A DNA stretch of 64,000 nucleotides from Hofstenia miamia (Eukaryota > Xenacoelomorpha > Acoela), in contig SCFE01000098.1 in NCBI GenBank assembly GCA_004352715.1, forward strand, positions 699,491-763,490. Direction: 5' to 3'. Every line of letters starts with the position of its first letter. The stretch's first letter is position 1. The notes beneath the pieces are model-generated. The model was not told the DNA's origin, did no database searches, and saw nothing but the letters and a program-made list of their open reading frames with translations. Positions 12,811 through 25,304 of this stretch are shown one piece after another. Both the position numbers and the translations under genes were made by a program.

Positions 12811-13838
12811 TTAGACAGTACAGCAATCATTAGCCAAAGGCATTCGGAACTGGACCCTGGTTGAAAGATTGATAGCTTGGTCACATTCATCTTCGTTTGG
12901 GATACAATTATTCGTACACCCATTGCTCCCCTCTAATTGATCACTTTCCGACGCAATATTTATTGAGTTTGGAGGTGGCGGTGGTGGAACACCACTGTCT
13001 TTGTGTACCATTGACAGATGCCCCAAAAGTGATCGACGTGATTTAAAGGTTTTATCGCATTGATTGCATGGTAAATTTAAGTAATGAATTTTTTTATGTT
13101 CGCGCAAATCATTGACAAATCCGTAAGCTTTACCACATAAATCGCATTTATGTTCAGGCGTGCTATGCTTCCGCTGGACATGTTTCTTCAAATTCATTGT
13201 TGATCCCAATACAACTGCACAGAAAGGGCATGGATGTCCTTTGTTATCTATAAGATATTGATTCAGACGACGTTTTTTATGAACAGAGGGCAGTGAATTG
13301 TTGAAATTAACTAGGCTTTTAGAGCGTTGAACATACTTTTTATGTTTTTCTAACTCTGATGATGCATCTGGATTAGATTCAGATGAAATCGGACTGCATG
13401 CATCATCCTCCTCTTGAAAAGGTGATTTAATACTTTCATTAGAATTCAATTCTGGGCTTAAATTATTATTATTGTTGTTATTATTATGTGGATACGATAA
13501 CAAAGTAGAGTAAGAAGAGGGCAGATAACCATTACTTCCTGTTCGAAGAGAATTACCAAGTATTGGATAATTCTGCAAATCCGCTAAGTCTGCTAACTCT
13601 TCAGCACAAAGTTCTGCTTGGTATTTGTACAATATAGTGTGACATCGTTCTAAAGAATCCCACGTACCTTCGATAATAAGATCTCCAATTTCTTGATTTA
13701 CAATGGTGATACCAGTCATTGTCTTAAGCAAAGTAAAGAACGCATTCCGATTGTTCCCATGTCTTTTTGATACTCTTTCTATTAAAGACTCATCTAGTGA
13801 TGCACGCACTAAACCAAACACCGACATACAATCTAACA
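12811..13838 (-). CDS. C2H2 zinc-finger protein with N-terminal alpha/beta (KH-like) module, terminal exon
   Basis: This is the last exon of a minus-strand gene. It opens at a TTTTTTAG acceptor (exon begins at 13838 with two bases of a split codon) and runs 341 codons to TAA. The first ~90 residues form an alpha/beta pattern ending IIEGTWDSLERCHTILYKYQ, reminiscent of KH-like domains in some invertebrate zinc-finger proteins; this is inference. A linker with an Asn run (AAT repeat) and acidic/Ser-rich segments follows, then a basic HKKRRL stretch. Three regular C2H2 fingers come next (CPFC..HVQRKH, CDLC..HKKIH, CNQC..HLSMVH), then a six-proline run. The tail has AINLST, similar to CtBP-binding PxDLS motifs. 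Probably a nuclear transcription regulator. Upstream exons were not found. The reading frame is intact and looks functional. An ATG sits four codons in, but the in-frame acceptor suggests it is internal. Confidence 0.8.
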
Positions 13839-14513
13839 CTAAAAAATAATAATATAAATAATACTTTGCCACATTTGATTACATTGCACAGATATAATTA
13901 AAATTTTATATATACATATACTAAAGCTAAGTATCTACATTTTTGTAGTGGTATTTGACCAAAAACGCCATAGTTCTTAGCGGTATTTCCGTCCTCAAAT
14001 TTTTAAAGTCAATTTTTGTTTGGACACTTTTAATGATGCCTTTGGGTAGTCCCACCGCTTGTTTTGCATTAAAAAAATTCAGAATTTTTTGCGTTATTGT
14101 TTACATTACACAAATTCAAATTTTAATGGATCATTTTATTTTAAAAATAGCTGAATTTGACAGTGAAATCTTTCGATTTTGGATCCCTTAGAGTTCGAAT
14201 TTAATGATAAGCCAAGTTAAGTTTGTTACTAGTCAAACCAATAAGAATTTAAATTAATAACCGTTAAAATAGAAATTAATCTTAAACATTCCGGTGTTGT
14301 TTTAAAAAGAAAGGACAAACAATTTTTCCCACATTCCAAACAATTTAGTTTATGTAATTAGGAATTTTGGAAATCGCGAGACATATACATATCTATTGAT
14401 GATTTCCCCGACGTGTAATCTTAAATACTTGTAATAAATTATATTGCTATGTAATCAGTAAGTCTAAAGGTTATGTTAGCAACAACTAAACTCAAGTGTT
14501 TCTTTTTATGTAG

Positions 14514-14682
14514 ATAGGCCACCCAAGCCCATTGCGCCGCAATTCAGAGGTCATATTACTGAAGACGCCAATGACTTCAGACTTCATGCAAAAGCACGCC
14601 TTAACAGAGCTATCGCGATCACGCAAGGATTTAGACCGTAAATGAAAGAGGAGATATTCTCCTATCCTGAAGTGCTTTCAAA
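14514..14682 (+). CDS. Candidate coding exon of unknown gene, with in-frame TAA
   Basis: After an acceptor-like TTTTTATGTAG, a frame reads RPPKPIAPQFRGHITEDAND, then FRLHAKARLNRAIAITQGFR, P and TAA at 14639-14641. After that stop the same frame continues (MKEEIFSYPEVLSK) to a GT donor at 14683. Composition is far more protein-like and GC-rich than the surroundings. It could be a true terminal exon, or an internal exon broken by one stop. An overlapping minus-strand frame of ~60 codons is also open, which weakens the call. I do not recognise the protein. Confidence 0.35.
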
Positions 14683-15261
14683 GGTGGGATGTCTTACCTA
14701 GTTTGTGAGTTATAAACCATTAAACATTTTAAGAAATTCCAAGACAATTTAGGCTGAAAAAATATAGCAGTAAAGAGATTTTATGCGGACAGCATTAAAA
14801 ATCCTCTATAAAATTTATGCAATTTTTTTAACCCATTTCAACCAATCTGAAAATAATGATCACACTGCAGCTAGTCATTATATCTCAATTGAATAAATTC
14901 ATTACGTGTCATGATATTTACAATTAATGTAAAAAATTCTTATGGAAAAAGTAGTTTTAATTAAAAAAAATTCAATTCTCCTATAATCTGCATGCTAGAT
15001 GAATGGTTTTAGAATCCTTCAATTTGTCATTGAATATATTACATTGCCTTTCGATTTTTGGTGTAAAATCAGTTTACAAACAGCATAAGTTTTTAATATG
15101 AAATTAACACAGATATTTTTGAAAAATAAAAATGCTAAACAAGCTGTTTTGTAATATTTAATCAAATTGTTATATAGCCATTTTAAATATATTTCTTACG
15201 ATTCTGAAATTTTTTGTACTTAGAGGTATTATAAGAACTTTTAATTTACTTAGCGGTCAAT

Positions 15262-15285
15262 ATATATATATATATATATATATAN
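15262..15285. repeat. (TA)n tract ending at a single-N join
   Basis: A TA dinucleotide run of about 23 bp ends in an N at 15285, so the real tract length and the join are uncertain. Confidence 0.8.
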
Positions 15286-15345
15286 CATCATAAGCTTTTG
15301 ACAAAGAGGAACTTTATTAGCATACAAATTTATCTTTAAAACATG

Positions 15346-15428
15346 GAAGGATTTCGAGAGCTCGGAATTTTAAAAACTCGAATGAGTTCGCAAAATTCGG
15401 AAGATAAATCATAAATACTCGAATTCAA
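15346..15428 (-). mobile_element. End fragment of the TTCGAG-rich hAT MITE
   Basis: The plus-strand text GGATTTCGAGAGCTCGGAA followed by AAAACTCGAA, GTTCGCAAAA and CGGAAGATAAATCAT matches, block by block, the reverse complement of the right end of the element at 49955-50309 (CAGGGTTTTCGAGTGCTCGG...). It is a diverged terminal fragment, about 80 bp, in the opposite orientation. Confidence 0.55.
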
Positions 15429-15440
15429 AAGAAGATTTAC

Positions 15441-15970
15441 CGTATTTACCCGTGTATAAGCTGCATCCGTAGATAAGCCGCACCCCGAGTTTGGGAGAAG
15501 ATTTTTAAGAAAAAAAGTTTTTTGAGCAATATAAAAATTCACAAGCACTGAATCAACAAAACATATTTATTTAAATTATTCAGATATTTTTTACAACTTT
15601 GAAGAAAAGAAACCTGCATTTCCGCGATTTATATCCTATCTTAATAGATTAAGTAAACCTATAAACCTATATAGATCTTGTAAAGGATGCTGATCTAAAT
15701 TGCTCTTGATATTTGCATGCATATTATTTCTAAGCTAACAATACATTCTAATTCTTCAATATTGTGATATTTTTAATTAATTTATTGTTTGTCTTTTAAA
15801 CAAGGATATTACTTTACTTTAATGTATATTACAGCAAGATCTCGTACTTTATTTTACAATATATATGCAAATTAGGTGTCTTCGCGAGATGATTCTATAG
15901 ATAAGCCGCACCCCCGCTTTGGGAGCAATTTTTCATGGAAAAAGGTGCGGCTTATACACGGGTAAATATG
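15441..15970. mobile_element. Inverted-repeat element with TACCCGTGTATAAGC termini
   Basis: The left end CGTATTTACCCGTGTATAAG followed by CTGCAT is the inverse of the right end (GTGCGGCTTATACACGGGTA followed by AATATG). A subterminal block GATAAGCCGCACCCC..TTTGGGAG occurs next to both ends in direct orientation (15473 and 15900). The interior is AT-rich with no ORF. It behaves as a 530-bp non-autonomous DNA transposon. The termini resemble a widespread animal family with CCGTATTT..CG..TATAAG..GC ends, but I cannot name the superfamily. Confidence 0.65.
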
Positions 15971-15971
15971 C

Positions 15972-16014
<43 letters not shown>
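15972..16014. repeat. (TA)n microsatellite
   Basis: A TA run with one C interruption, directly abutting the right end of the inverted-repeat element. Its position suggests that element inserted beside a TA tract or that slippage followed insertion. Confidence 0.9.
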
Positions 16015-16017
<3 letters not shown>

Positions 16018-16454
16018 TCGAATTTCTGCGTTATTCATTGTATCAAATGAATTTTTGTAATTTGAAAATCTGATATAAAATCCATGAGTTATACTAATAA
16101 ATATTATAGAGCCGTACGTAAATTTTTAATGCTACTACTTTGGAATATAATCTTTCGTACCCTATGAGTATTTTTGATGCACTGATAATGCTGTATGAAA
16201 AATCAGAAAGAGGATATATCGCGTTTTGCAATCGAACTCTTCAAATATCCCAGTGAAGAAAACCATTGATGGGCTTATGCTTAGAGCCTAGTATAGCATG
16301 CTTTGCAATTTAATGTTTTAAAAAGTTAAAAAAAAAGTATTTGAAGATAAATGACCCTATTCAATAATATTCCACGAATTTGTAATGAAGATGATTTATA
16401 AGTCGAAGCTTGCGCACACACAATCATATATATATATATACACATACTAAGAGC

Positions 16455-16515
16455 TCCCTCTAGGTAGTACGACATAGAGGGACTTGCGTAAAATTTTCCA
16501 TACTACATAGAGGGA
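16455..16515. repeat. Short hairpin (15-bp arms)
   Basis: TCCCTCTAGGTAGTA at 16455-16469 pairs with TACTACATAGAGGGA at 16501-16515 (one mismatch). A third related ACATAGAGGGA lies in between. It may be a minimal MITE or a transposon-end relic. Confidence 0.5.
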
Positions 16516-17030
16516 TCGGGGTTTTGCGATTACTCGCTAAAAAACTCATCGATCCTTAAAATATTTTGCATGAAGGTAGGGACTACTAAAAGACTATGTC
16601 CTACAAACATTCAGGAATTTATGTGGAAAAATCAGCTTATATGGTTATGTGGAAAAAATACATGGAGCAGCTTCTAAAAGCCCGCAAATTCACACGGAAG
16701 TCAACATTGTATTTCCAAATTAATTGTTTCCAAATAGTCTGCTATTGTAGCTCTGTTGCTTGGAATTTCACTACAATAAAGCATGAATTGTAATGAACTG
16801 TTATCTTGATGTAATTTACTTAGTTAAATCAATTTTTGGAAATTTCTTATAAACTAAAGTAATCAGAAATTTAATAGAAAACCAATAAATAAAGCACCTT
16901 ATTAAAAACACACACTTGCCCGGGATACATTTTTAAATTGACAATGTTAATTTTTTGATTTAAATCATATAATATTGTTTCAATAAACACTTAAATATTT
17001 CTATTGAACTAAGTGAATACTGAAGAATTA

Positions 17031-18625
17031 CAGTACTGGAAATATGTATTCGACCACCTTTTGAATAAATAATGAATATTCATTGAATAGAAAGTATCGA
17101 ACATTATAACTAAGTGTTACTTTGATTGAGAAAGGAAAATTTGTATGTCTAATACCATAAAATATCTAGAAGAACAATTGGCTATTAATTTTTAATCAAA
17201 ATTAGAGAACTTGTATTGGAAAATGTATTCGGCCAACTGAAAGAATTTTAACAAATGAAAAAATCCGAAAAAGTAAATTCAAAATAAGATACATAAATTA
17301 ATAAAATAATTGATGCAATATAAGCACTTAGCAACAAAATTCTCTCTTCTAATATTTTGTAGGGTTTCCCTTTGAGCGAATAACAGTTTCTAGGCGATCA
17401 TGGATTGAAGCAAAAAGTCTTTCAATAAAGCTGTTGGGAATTGCATAAAATTCATTTTTATTTCGCTCCACAGCTCGTCTTCAGTGTGAAGAGTATGCTG
17501 TCCAGTTCAATATTTCACCTCTTTCCACATATTTTCGATTATATTATGGTCTGGAGATTGGCCAGGGCAGGCCAGTCAGCAAGGATAGCAACTCCATTAT
17601 TGTGGAGGAAGTTTTTCATTTCTTTTGAAGTATGACATTGAGCACCATCCTGCTGATATATTGAATCACTTGTAAGAGTATTAAGAGCTCCTTTTCGAGA
17701 ATTCGAGCATATTGAGAGCTTCGGAGAATACAAGTGAAGTGAACAATCTTACGAAGGGCACACTTTCATATTGCATCACATACCATTACAGACTTCTCAC
17801 CGTACTTCATGGTGCCCCGAGTAAATTGGGGCAATAATCTGAACTGCTGCCAATTGGTGTCTTTATTAACATTCTTTTTTATGAGGATAGTTCAACTCTT
17901 GACTCATCTGAAAATATAACATTAGACCAATGTTCACATGAATTGTCTCTCATCAACTTGGCCCATCTCAGCCGGCGTAATATTTGCTTTGAGGTTACAA
18001 ATGGCTTTCTGGACACCACGAACGTCCCAATTGAGTACTTCTTCAGGATGTTTCGCACAGTCCTTGCAGTCATGAGATGACCATTAGTCCATTCCTTGCG
18101 AAGTTCCTCTGAAGTCTTCCTGGGATTTCGCCTTGAAAGACAAACAAGAGCTGATTGGGAGGTTTTGGAGGCCTTCTTTGGCCTTCCGGGCTTTGGCTTG
18201 GGGCAATGATGTTTTCAGAAGTGAAGCGTTTGATGATATCCCCAACAGTACTTCGAGGTCGTCTACAAGTTGGGCTATATTACGTTGACTCATCCCTTCC
18301 AAATGTTTGTTACGTAACCAGGCATCATATATGGCGAAAAAAGACTGTTCTTCGACATTTTCAATATAAATAGACTGAAAAAAGCTCAACCAATGAAATT
18401 ATTTACAGATTCTCTGATTTGGTCTGAAGTGACCGAATGCATTTTATTAGCTAACCACAAGCATTGTAGCATTTCTCCTTGAGATTCAAAATAAACAGTG
18501 ATAATTATGTCTCAACATTAATGAATTCCTCTTTTTGCAACAGCAAATCTAATTTTAAAATACCTTGGCGTCCATTTTTTAGAAATATTTATAACATGGT
18601 GGCCGAATTCTTTATTCCAGTACTG
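17031..18625 (-). mobile_element. Tc1/mariner transposon, inactive
   Basis: The ends are CAGTACTGGAAATATGTATT on the left and its inverse on the right (CAGTACTGGAATAAAGAATT on the minus strand), both continuing CGRCCACC, flanked by TA on each side (17029-17030, 18626-18627). Length is 1595 bp. The minus strand carries transposase pieces in several frames: an N-terminal helix-turn-helix part (18389 to 18084, including KAKEGLQNLP), then TARTVRNILKKYS..LRRLRWAKLM..VIFSDES with the first catalytic Asp (18073-17879), then QQDGAQCHTS with the second Asp (about 17640). Frameshifts and stops separate the parts, so it is a fossil copy of otherwise full structure. Confidence 0.9.
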
Positions 18626-18627
18626 TA

Positions 18628-21265
18628 TATTGTATTGATTGGATCATAAATATCTTTCTTAATAACATTTGATGTATTGTATAGATTTTTTATTGTATTA
18701 TAACATTCTGGGTATTAAACAGTTATACGGTTTTTTGATTGATCAAATGTGTTAAAATGCAGAATAAATGTGAAGGAGAAGCCAAAATTGATATCAAGAT
18801 ACAAACCAGAAAATGGATACTTGAATTAGAAAGCTCATAGTGATCAGAGATGCTGCTTGTTGAATGGCGATCGCTCAAGATGTACTTACGGAATTTTTAC
18901 ATAGGAAATGTCAAATTTCAAATAATGGGAAATTATACAGTGCCTTCTCAATTGTTTTTGCTGTTGCTTCTTTGAAAACAACAAAACCCAAATCATTTAA
19001 AAGTGGGCTACACTTTTAGAGATAACCAGAATCGAAACCTTTAATTTCTGACTTACTCCTTGTTTAGTGAGTAGGATCTTGAAAATATGTGTCATATAGT
19101 AAACTGTTGTCGATACTGACAAACATCAAAATTATGCTTGGTGGAGTATGAACAGAAAAACAAACTCAAAACAAAGCTAAGACACTTGACCAGATACGTA
19201 CTCGAAGCAGTGAAACAGTTTGTTAATGTCGGTGACCATGACCTTGAATATTACCAATATTTTTACCTACATTCTAACACCCGGAGTCAATAATTGACAT
19301 AATTCTGTCTCAAATTTCAGACCTGTTTGTATTACTTTAATTATTTCTAGACTTGAAAAAATCAATATTAATCCAAAAATAATTACCACTTCAGATTTAC
19401 TGCTAACGGTCTACTATTGAAATGGAAAAACTTGAATATGGATAAGTTCTCTATCATTATTTATTACATGTGATTAAGGAATGCCCCTGAAGCCGGTCAC
19501 AAATATTGCCCAAATATAGTCATGTCTATTTTTCATTTAGAAGCTCAACATCACAGTTTTAAAGATTATACCAACATTATGGTGGCAAGTTTCATACATC
19601 CACTGATCAGTATTGCACGAAAATGACTTTGTGTCTATGTCGTTGAATGTTACAAAATGTAAATATTTTATTTGCCTAAATAAAAAATATATCGGTACAT
19701 TTTTTGTTACTACAGAAAATCATATACTGAACCTTGAACTTGGAGAACATTACAAATAGGACCTGTTAACATGAGCTTCACTAATTACTAACTTTTCCAT
19801 TAAGTGTAATATATTTATCTATATTTGGGTAGCATATGTTTCTTAGCAAGTAGTCTAGTTTGCAAAAGCTCGAAAGGTTTCATCACGACTTTCTGGAAGA
19901 GCAATCCTCTATCATGCAAAAGATACTTAGCTGTAATTTTTCAACTTCTATTTTTACAATTAGAAGAATTCCAGTTCGTGTTCTTTCAAACTGAAATCAA
20001 AATAACAAAATTATCAACAAAGTTTCCAAAATTCCCGTTGTCATCTTAAAACCAAAAGACCCGAGACCAATTACGAAATTTTAAAGTTCTACCATTTGCA
20101 GCTGATGGCCCATTCGATTCAAACGAACTTGCGAAAATGAAAAATTCGATAAGTTCGTTAGTAGCAACGCCTAAGTCTCTTCCACTAGAAAAATAAAAAA
20201 ACCTTAACTAATTTTTCTCATTATTTTATTGACAAATAAAAAACCGTTAATAATGTCAAAACTTAAAAGCTCAACAAAATCATAGAAGTTTATACTTATT
20301 ACAGGTACATCAAGTAACCAAGTTATAGCAAACGCTAAACCACATGAAATTAACTAATATTCAAATGAATATGTATTACCTTGAAGAAAAAATTACTTTG
20401 TCTATTTAAACGGAAAATTGTGAAACTTACGCAATAACCTTGTAAACGATTTTTCTATTAGAAATTGATTTTCAGAAAAAAAAACAAACTTGATGTAGTT
20501 CTTCAATCAGAATTCTAGCAGCACTCTGAAAAATCAAAAGAAGTAAATACGAATAAACTCAAGAAAACAACTGAATTATCACTTAGAAAACAAAATTCCC
20601 TTAAAATCCAAAACTCAATCCATTTTATAAATTCAATTGATAGCTAAAAAGAACGCTTCAATTCATGAAAAACAAACGAGTTTTCACAAGAAAATACATT
20701 GAAAATGTAGGGTTAATCAATAGTTAGAATGAATTTTTACTAAAAACTATAAACTGTGAAATCGGTAATGGGTGATGTTTGCTAAAATTCTGTGTCCTAT
20801 TCATAAATTATATTTTCACAGGGTAACTTAATTATTTTACTATTAATTTTCACAAATCAAATAAATTGTCGAATTTAGTTAATAAAATATAATTAAATAG
20901 TTATCATTACATATTTTTGAATTAGATTATAAGTCGTAATTACTGGACAATTTTGTTCCTAAATTTTTAGAAGTTTGGTGTATGGATATAAATTTTTAGT
21001 GTAGTATGTATATATACCCGCACAAAAAGTATATTTGTCAAATAATCTACTACTTATTCAGTTTGCACTACCCAAAGAATGCTTTCGGTCATTAATTGAA
21101 GCAGAAACACGATCAATAAATATCTAATTATCTGGTCAATCTAAAATTTTTGGCCTTTATTGTGTTGTGTGTTTTCCCTAGTTTTTACCTTGAATTTAAA
21201 TCATTCTTTGAGTTCATATATTATGCAAAGATGCACAAATATGTGTGTTAAATTGATTTTTGCAC
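18628..21265. other. No gene recognised
   Basis: About 2.6 kb of AT-rich DNA. ORFs such as 19825-20049 show no motif and no credible splice context. No inverted-repeat ends or tandem arrays were recognised. Confidence 0.4.
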
Positions 21266-21269
21266 AACA

Positions 21270-21601
21270 CACATAGACAGTGACAAGCAGGTTCCTCAGG
21301 GAAGCATTTTAGGTCCCTTGCTTTTCCTTGTTTATCAACAATATGCCTGATAGTTTCAGCAACTCTGATAGCTTTATATACGCCGATTACTGTAAAGCTC
21401 TTGGTAGTAACAAACATCTAATTGCTGATATTCAAAGGAATCAGTCTAACGGCATGGCTAATAATGTTTCCAAGACTCATTTTCTATTGCAACCAACCTT
21501 TTCAGCTTGTTATCAACTATCTGTTCCGTTCAACACGTTAAAGACCTAGGCGTTATTATAGACCCCAATTTGCGTTGGAACCTACAGTTTAAATTCGGCT
21601 A
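21270..21601 (+). mobile_element. LINE reverse-transcriptase fragment
   Basis: Two frames joined by a shift read KQVPQGSILGPLLFLV, then FINNMPDSF..SFIYADYCKALGSNKHL, then KDLGVIIDPNLRW. These are RT blocks of a Jockey/CR1-group LINE, with the catalytic YADD changed to YADY. The fragment stops exactly where the TA-flanked composite element begins (21604), so the composite inserted into it or abuts it. Confidence 0.75.
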
Positions 21602-23324
21602 TACAGTAGAAGTCGCTTAATAACAACTCAATGGAAATTGAGCAAAAGTTGTTATTAACCCAGCTTTTACTATAAGGACTTAAAAGTGACAAACTAAACA
21701 CTAATCAACAGTGGTCAGGAAATACGGTAATTTTGAAAACGAGCACTTTGATTGCACCCTGCAGTGTTTGGGGTTGCTAATCATAATTACACTTGGTTAA
21801 GAACAGCATGATATCCCTAAACATTCCAATTCTTATCAACACTCTTTTCTATATGTTTTTCATGATGAAGACCTTCTGCTCAAAATCATATGGACGCGCA
21901 TTCACGTTTATTGGCGGCTTTATGAAATTATCAGCCAATCCTTATGCATCAGTAAATATATAAATTAACTTGCAATTGTAATATATACATTTATTGGTGT
22001 ATAGTCAGCCAAAGAAAGTTTGTCACTTTAAAGTCCCATTAGTAACAATCTGCAGAAACTACGAATTTTGTATAAATGGATGAGCAAGTAGATGTACTTG
22101 TAAAGTGGAACAACAATGAAGAACACAATATTGTCTCATTGTATAATCTTTGGTTTCCTCTTGAACCTGACCTCATTGGGGCCCGAATTCAATGGAAGTA
22201 CATTGACAATGATTATGTTTGGCTTGGAACTTTTACATCTGTAATGCCAGTAGAAGATGAAATCATTGTAAAATGGGATAAAAATGCCACCCAAAATGTC
22301 ATTTCCCATTCTGATATCGTTATGATAAGCTGCAACAAACTTATAGATGCAAAAGTCAAATGGCTACATGATAAAGAATGGGCTGGTACGATTGTGAAGG
22401 TAAGTTGCATTCTAAATTTTTTTATTATTGTTTTTCAATACTAGATTAATTTTGAATTAAAGTGTTTTTATTTAGTCTATTCACAAATACTATAACTATT
22501 TATGTATATTCCTATATCTCCAATACCTAGGTGCATACAAGCTAGACATAAGAGCTATTTCCATTTACATCCATATTTTGAATCAATTCTATTCTGTTGA
22601 GTGAATCTTAATTTAGGTTTATACATCTGAAGTCGAAGTAACAGAGCAATCAACGTCGATTATAGATCAGGCTGTTTCATCACGACTTAATTCTGGAAGA
22701 GAGTACTTCTTTCGTGAACGGCAATCAATTGGTAATATCTTAAGTCTTACTGATATCCTTTCTGATGAAGCAGAAAGTGATGATAGTGTTGAAATGAATG
22801 AAGTGGACAATGAAAACACTGAAGCTAATGCTGGAGATATTTCTGATGTAGAATCTAATCCTGAGATACCAGTTAATTTGTCAAATGAACAATTAAGATG
22901 GCGCACTCGAATTACAGAAATTCCAGAATAACCCTGGCTAGGAAGCAGAACTACTAAAGATTCAGTTCTGAATGGAATTGATTACTTTTCTAAGTATTTT
23001 CCAGACAGTTTTTTAGAAACTATTTGCCATTACACAATGCAACGGTCAAGAATGAAGAATATAAACAGCACCTTCAATTGATCAGTTATTGATCTACGAA
23101 TGTTTATTGGTGTTGTTCAGTGGATGGCCATAATCAAACTTGGCTCAACAAAGCGCTACTGGGAATCAGCTACACGAATTCCTCAAGTTGCCAATGTTAT
23201 TTCTAGAGATAGATTTTATGAAATTAAGTCTAATTTATGTTTTTATGATGTGCTTGGCAACAATGAAGACATAAAAGAATCTCACCCAAAGACCTACAAA
23301 TTCCAAATGCTCATTGATCAGATT

Positions 23325-25090
23325 TCATCCGTATGCAAAGCTTCCCTCCTCGCAGGTCACGTCCTACCGCCCAATAGCTATTCTATCTCGACTGTCTATC
23401 ATCTTTGAACGCCTTGTTTTTCGTTATGTATTCCCAAAAATTCGTCACCTCATCGCTTCTTCTCAGCATGGCAACCTTCCTGGTCGCTCTACGATTACTA
23501 ACCTGCTCACTCTGATCGAAAACTGCTACTTTCATTCTGATAGTAATGATCCTGGTTGTATTATCTTTCTTGACATCTCAAAAGCGTTTGATCGTCTCCC
23601 TCATTCCATTCTGCTTGACAAGTTACGTTTATTTGGTTTTGATGTGGATTTCATCGAACTGTTCCAGTCCTACCTGACTAATCGCCACCAGTGTGTCAAA
23701 ATCAACTCGTCTATCTCTTCTCCTGTCCCCGTTACTAGTGGTGCCCCTCAAGGCTCAGTGTTTGCTGTTCTTTTCTTCCTCGTTGCCATTAACGACCTCC
23801 CTCATTCTGTTCTCAACTCGTCTTGCNTCGTTTTTCAATCGTGCTTGTATTGCTGCTAATTACATCTTGAGTCGCAACCCTCCAACAGCGATTGATTTCT
23901 TTTCCCCGCCACCGAGCTTCAAGAAATCTTTAATAGCTTTTCTCTTTGCTGAGCCCTTCTCCAACTTCGCCTACTCTTCCATTTGCTCCTATTTCATCTC
24001 CTGTGATTGTCCTCGCTGCCGTAAAACTTGACTTGTTTTTATTTTTGTTGTGTATGCCTTCAGCGGCTAAATAAAGTCATTGATTATTATTATTATTATT
24101 ATTATTCAGCCAGATGAGTTTCTTGCAATAGACGAACAAATCTTACCTTACAAAGGCAAAATGACATCCTTGCACCAATATAATCCTCAGAAACCTAAGA
24201 AATGGGGATATACATTTCAATTGATGTGCGGTTGTGGAGGGCTTCTACACAATATTGAGCTTTATACTGGCAAAACACAAACTACTTCAACACCAGATGA
24301 GAAAATTGGCAAGTCTGGGGTGAACTTTGCGCCTCATCACACTCATCTTGGAGTTCAACTTGCTGCAAACTTGAATTGGACTGGACATGTGTCTTTGCGT
24401 CTCCGCAAAGCTAATTTCTCGCTATTTGCGCTTTTCCGTAATGTTCCTTTTAATACCTCGTCCGCTGTGAAGCTCTCTCTGTTCAAGTCCATTCCTCGCG
24501 CCATTCTTCTCTACGCGTCTCCTTGTTGGTGGCCTTCTCGTGCTTTGTTCCACTCCATGGAACGTTTCCAGAAACGCGCTTTCAAATGGATTTCCTCTTT
24601 GGACTATAAAGACGCTCTGCTGAAATTCTCCACTCTCCCGCTGTCACTCTACTTCCATGCCTGTGATCTCCTTCTGTTCAATCGACTACTGACTCGCAAA
24701 TTGGATCTTGATCCTTTTGATTTCATTAAGTTCTCTAATTCCTGCTGCACTCGCTCTGATGATGTTGTCACCTTCTCCATTCGTCGTACAAAGAAACATC
24801 GCACCCTTCACTCGTTTTTCAATCGTGCTTGTATTGCTGCTAATTACATCTTGAGTCGCAACCCTCCAACAGCGATTGATTTCTTTTCCCCGCCACCGAG
24901 CTTCAAGAAATCTTTAATAGCTTTTCTCTTTGCTGAGCCCTTCTCCAACTTCGCCTACTCTTCCATTTGCTCCTATTTCATCTCCTGTGATTGTCCTCGC
25001 TGCCGTAAAACTTGACTTGTTTTTATTTTTGTTGTGTATGCCTTCAGCGGCTAAATAAAGTCATTGATTATTATTATTATTATTATTATT
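23325..25090 (+). mobile_element. LINE inserted in piggyBac 1, with (ATT)n tail
   Basis: The piggyBac frame breaks after TYKFQMLIDQI and LINE RT begins: SYRPIAILSRLSIIFERLVF, HGNLPGRSTITNLL, FLDISKAFDRLPHSILLDKL, SGAPQGSV. After a single N (23827) comes a 3' domain, present fully at 24321-25010 (LGVQLAANLNWTGHVSLRLR, then a long C-terminal region ending CPRCRKT) and in part at 23828. It ends in an (ATT)n tail followed directly by piggyBac sequence. The RT active-site block is missing at the N join. It is 5'-truncated, typical of LINE insertion. Confidence 0.85.
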
Positions 25091-25304
25091 CAGCCAGATG
25101 AGTTTCTTGCAATAGACGAACAAATCTTACCTTACAAAGGCAAAATGACATCCTTGCACCAATATAATCCTCAGAAACCTAAGAAATGGGGATATACATT
25201 TCAATTGATGTGCGGTTGTGGAGGGCTTCTACACAATATTGAGCTTTATACTGGCAAAACACAAACTACTTCAACACCAGATGAGAAAATTGGCAAGTCT
25301 GGGG
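23828..25304 (+). repeat. 493-bp direct duplication, probably assembly artefact
   Basis: 23828-24320 equals 24812-25304 at a constant offset of 984. Each copy spans the LINE 3' end, the ATT tail and 230 bp of piggyBac transposase. The first copy starts at the N at 23827 and its end at 24320 jumps back into LINE coding sequence, making an impossible chimeric ORF (24080-25015). A single LINE insertion plus mis-joined contigs explains everything. Confidence 0.9.

Noticed and set aside
24080-25015. Apparent piggyBac-LINE fusion protein of 311 residues
   Set aside because: Produced by the 493-bp assembly duplication; the frame crosses an artificial junction at 24320.
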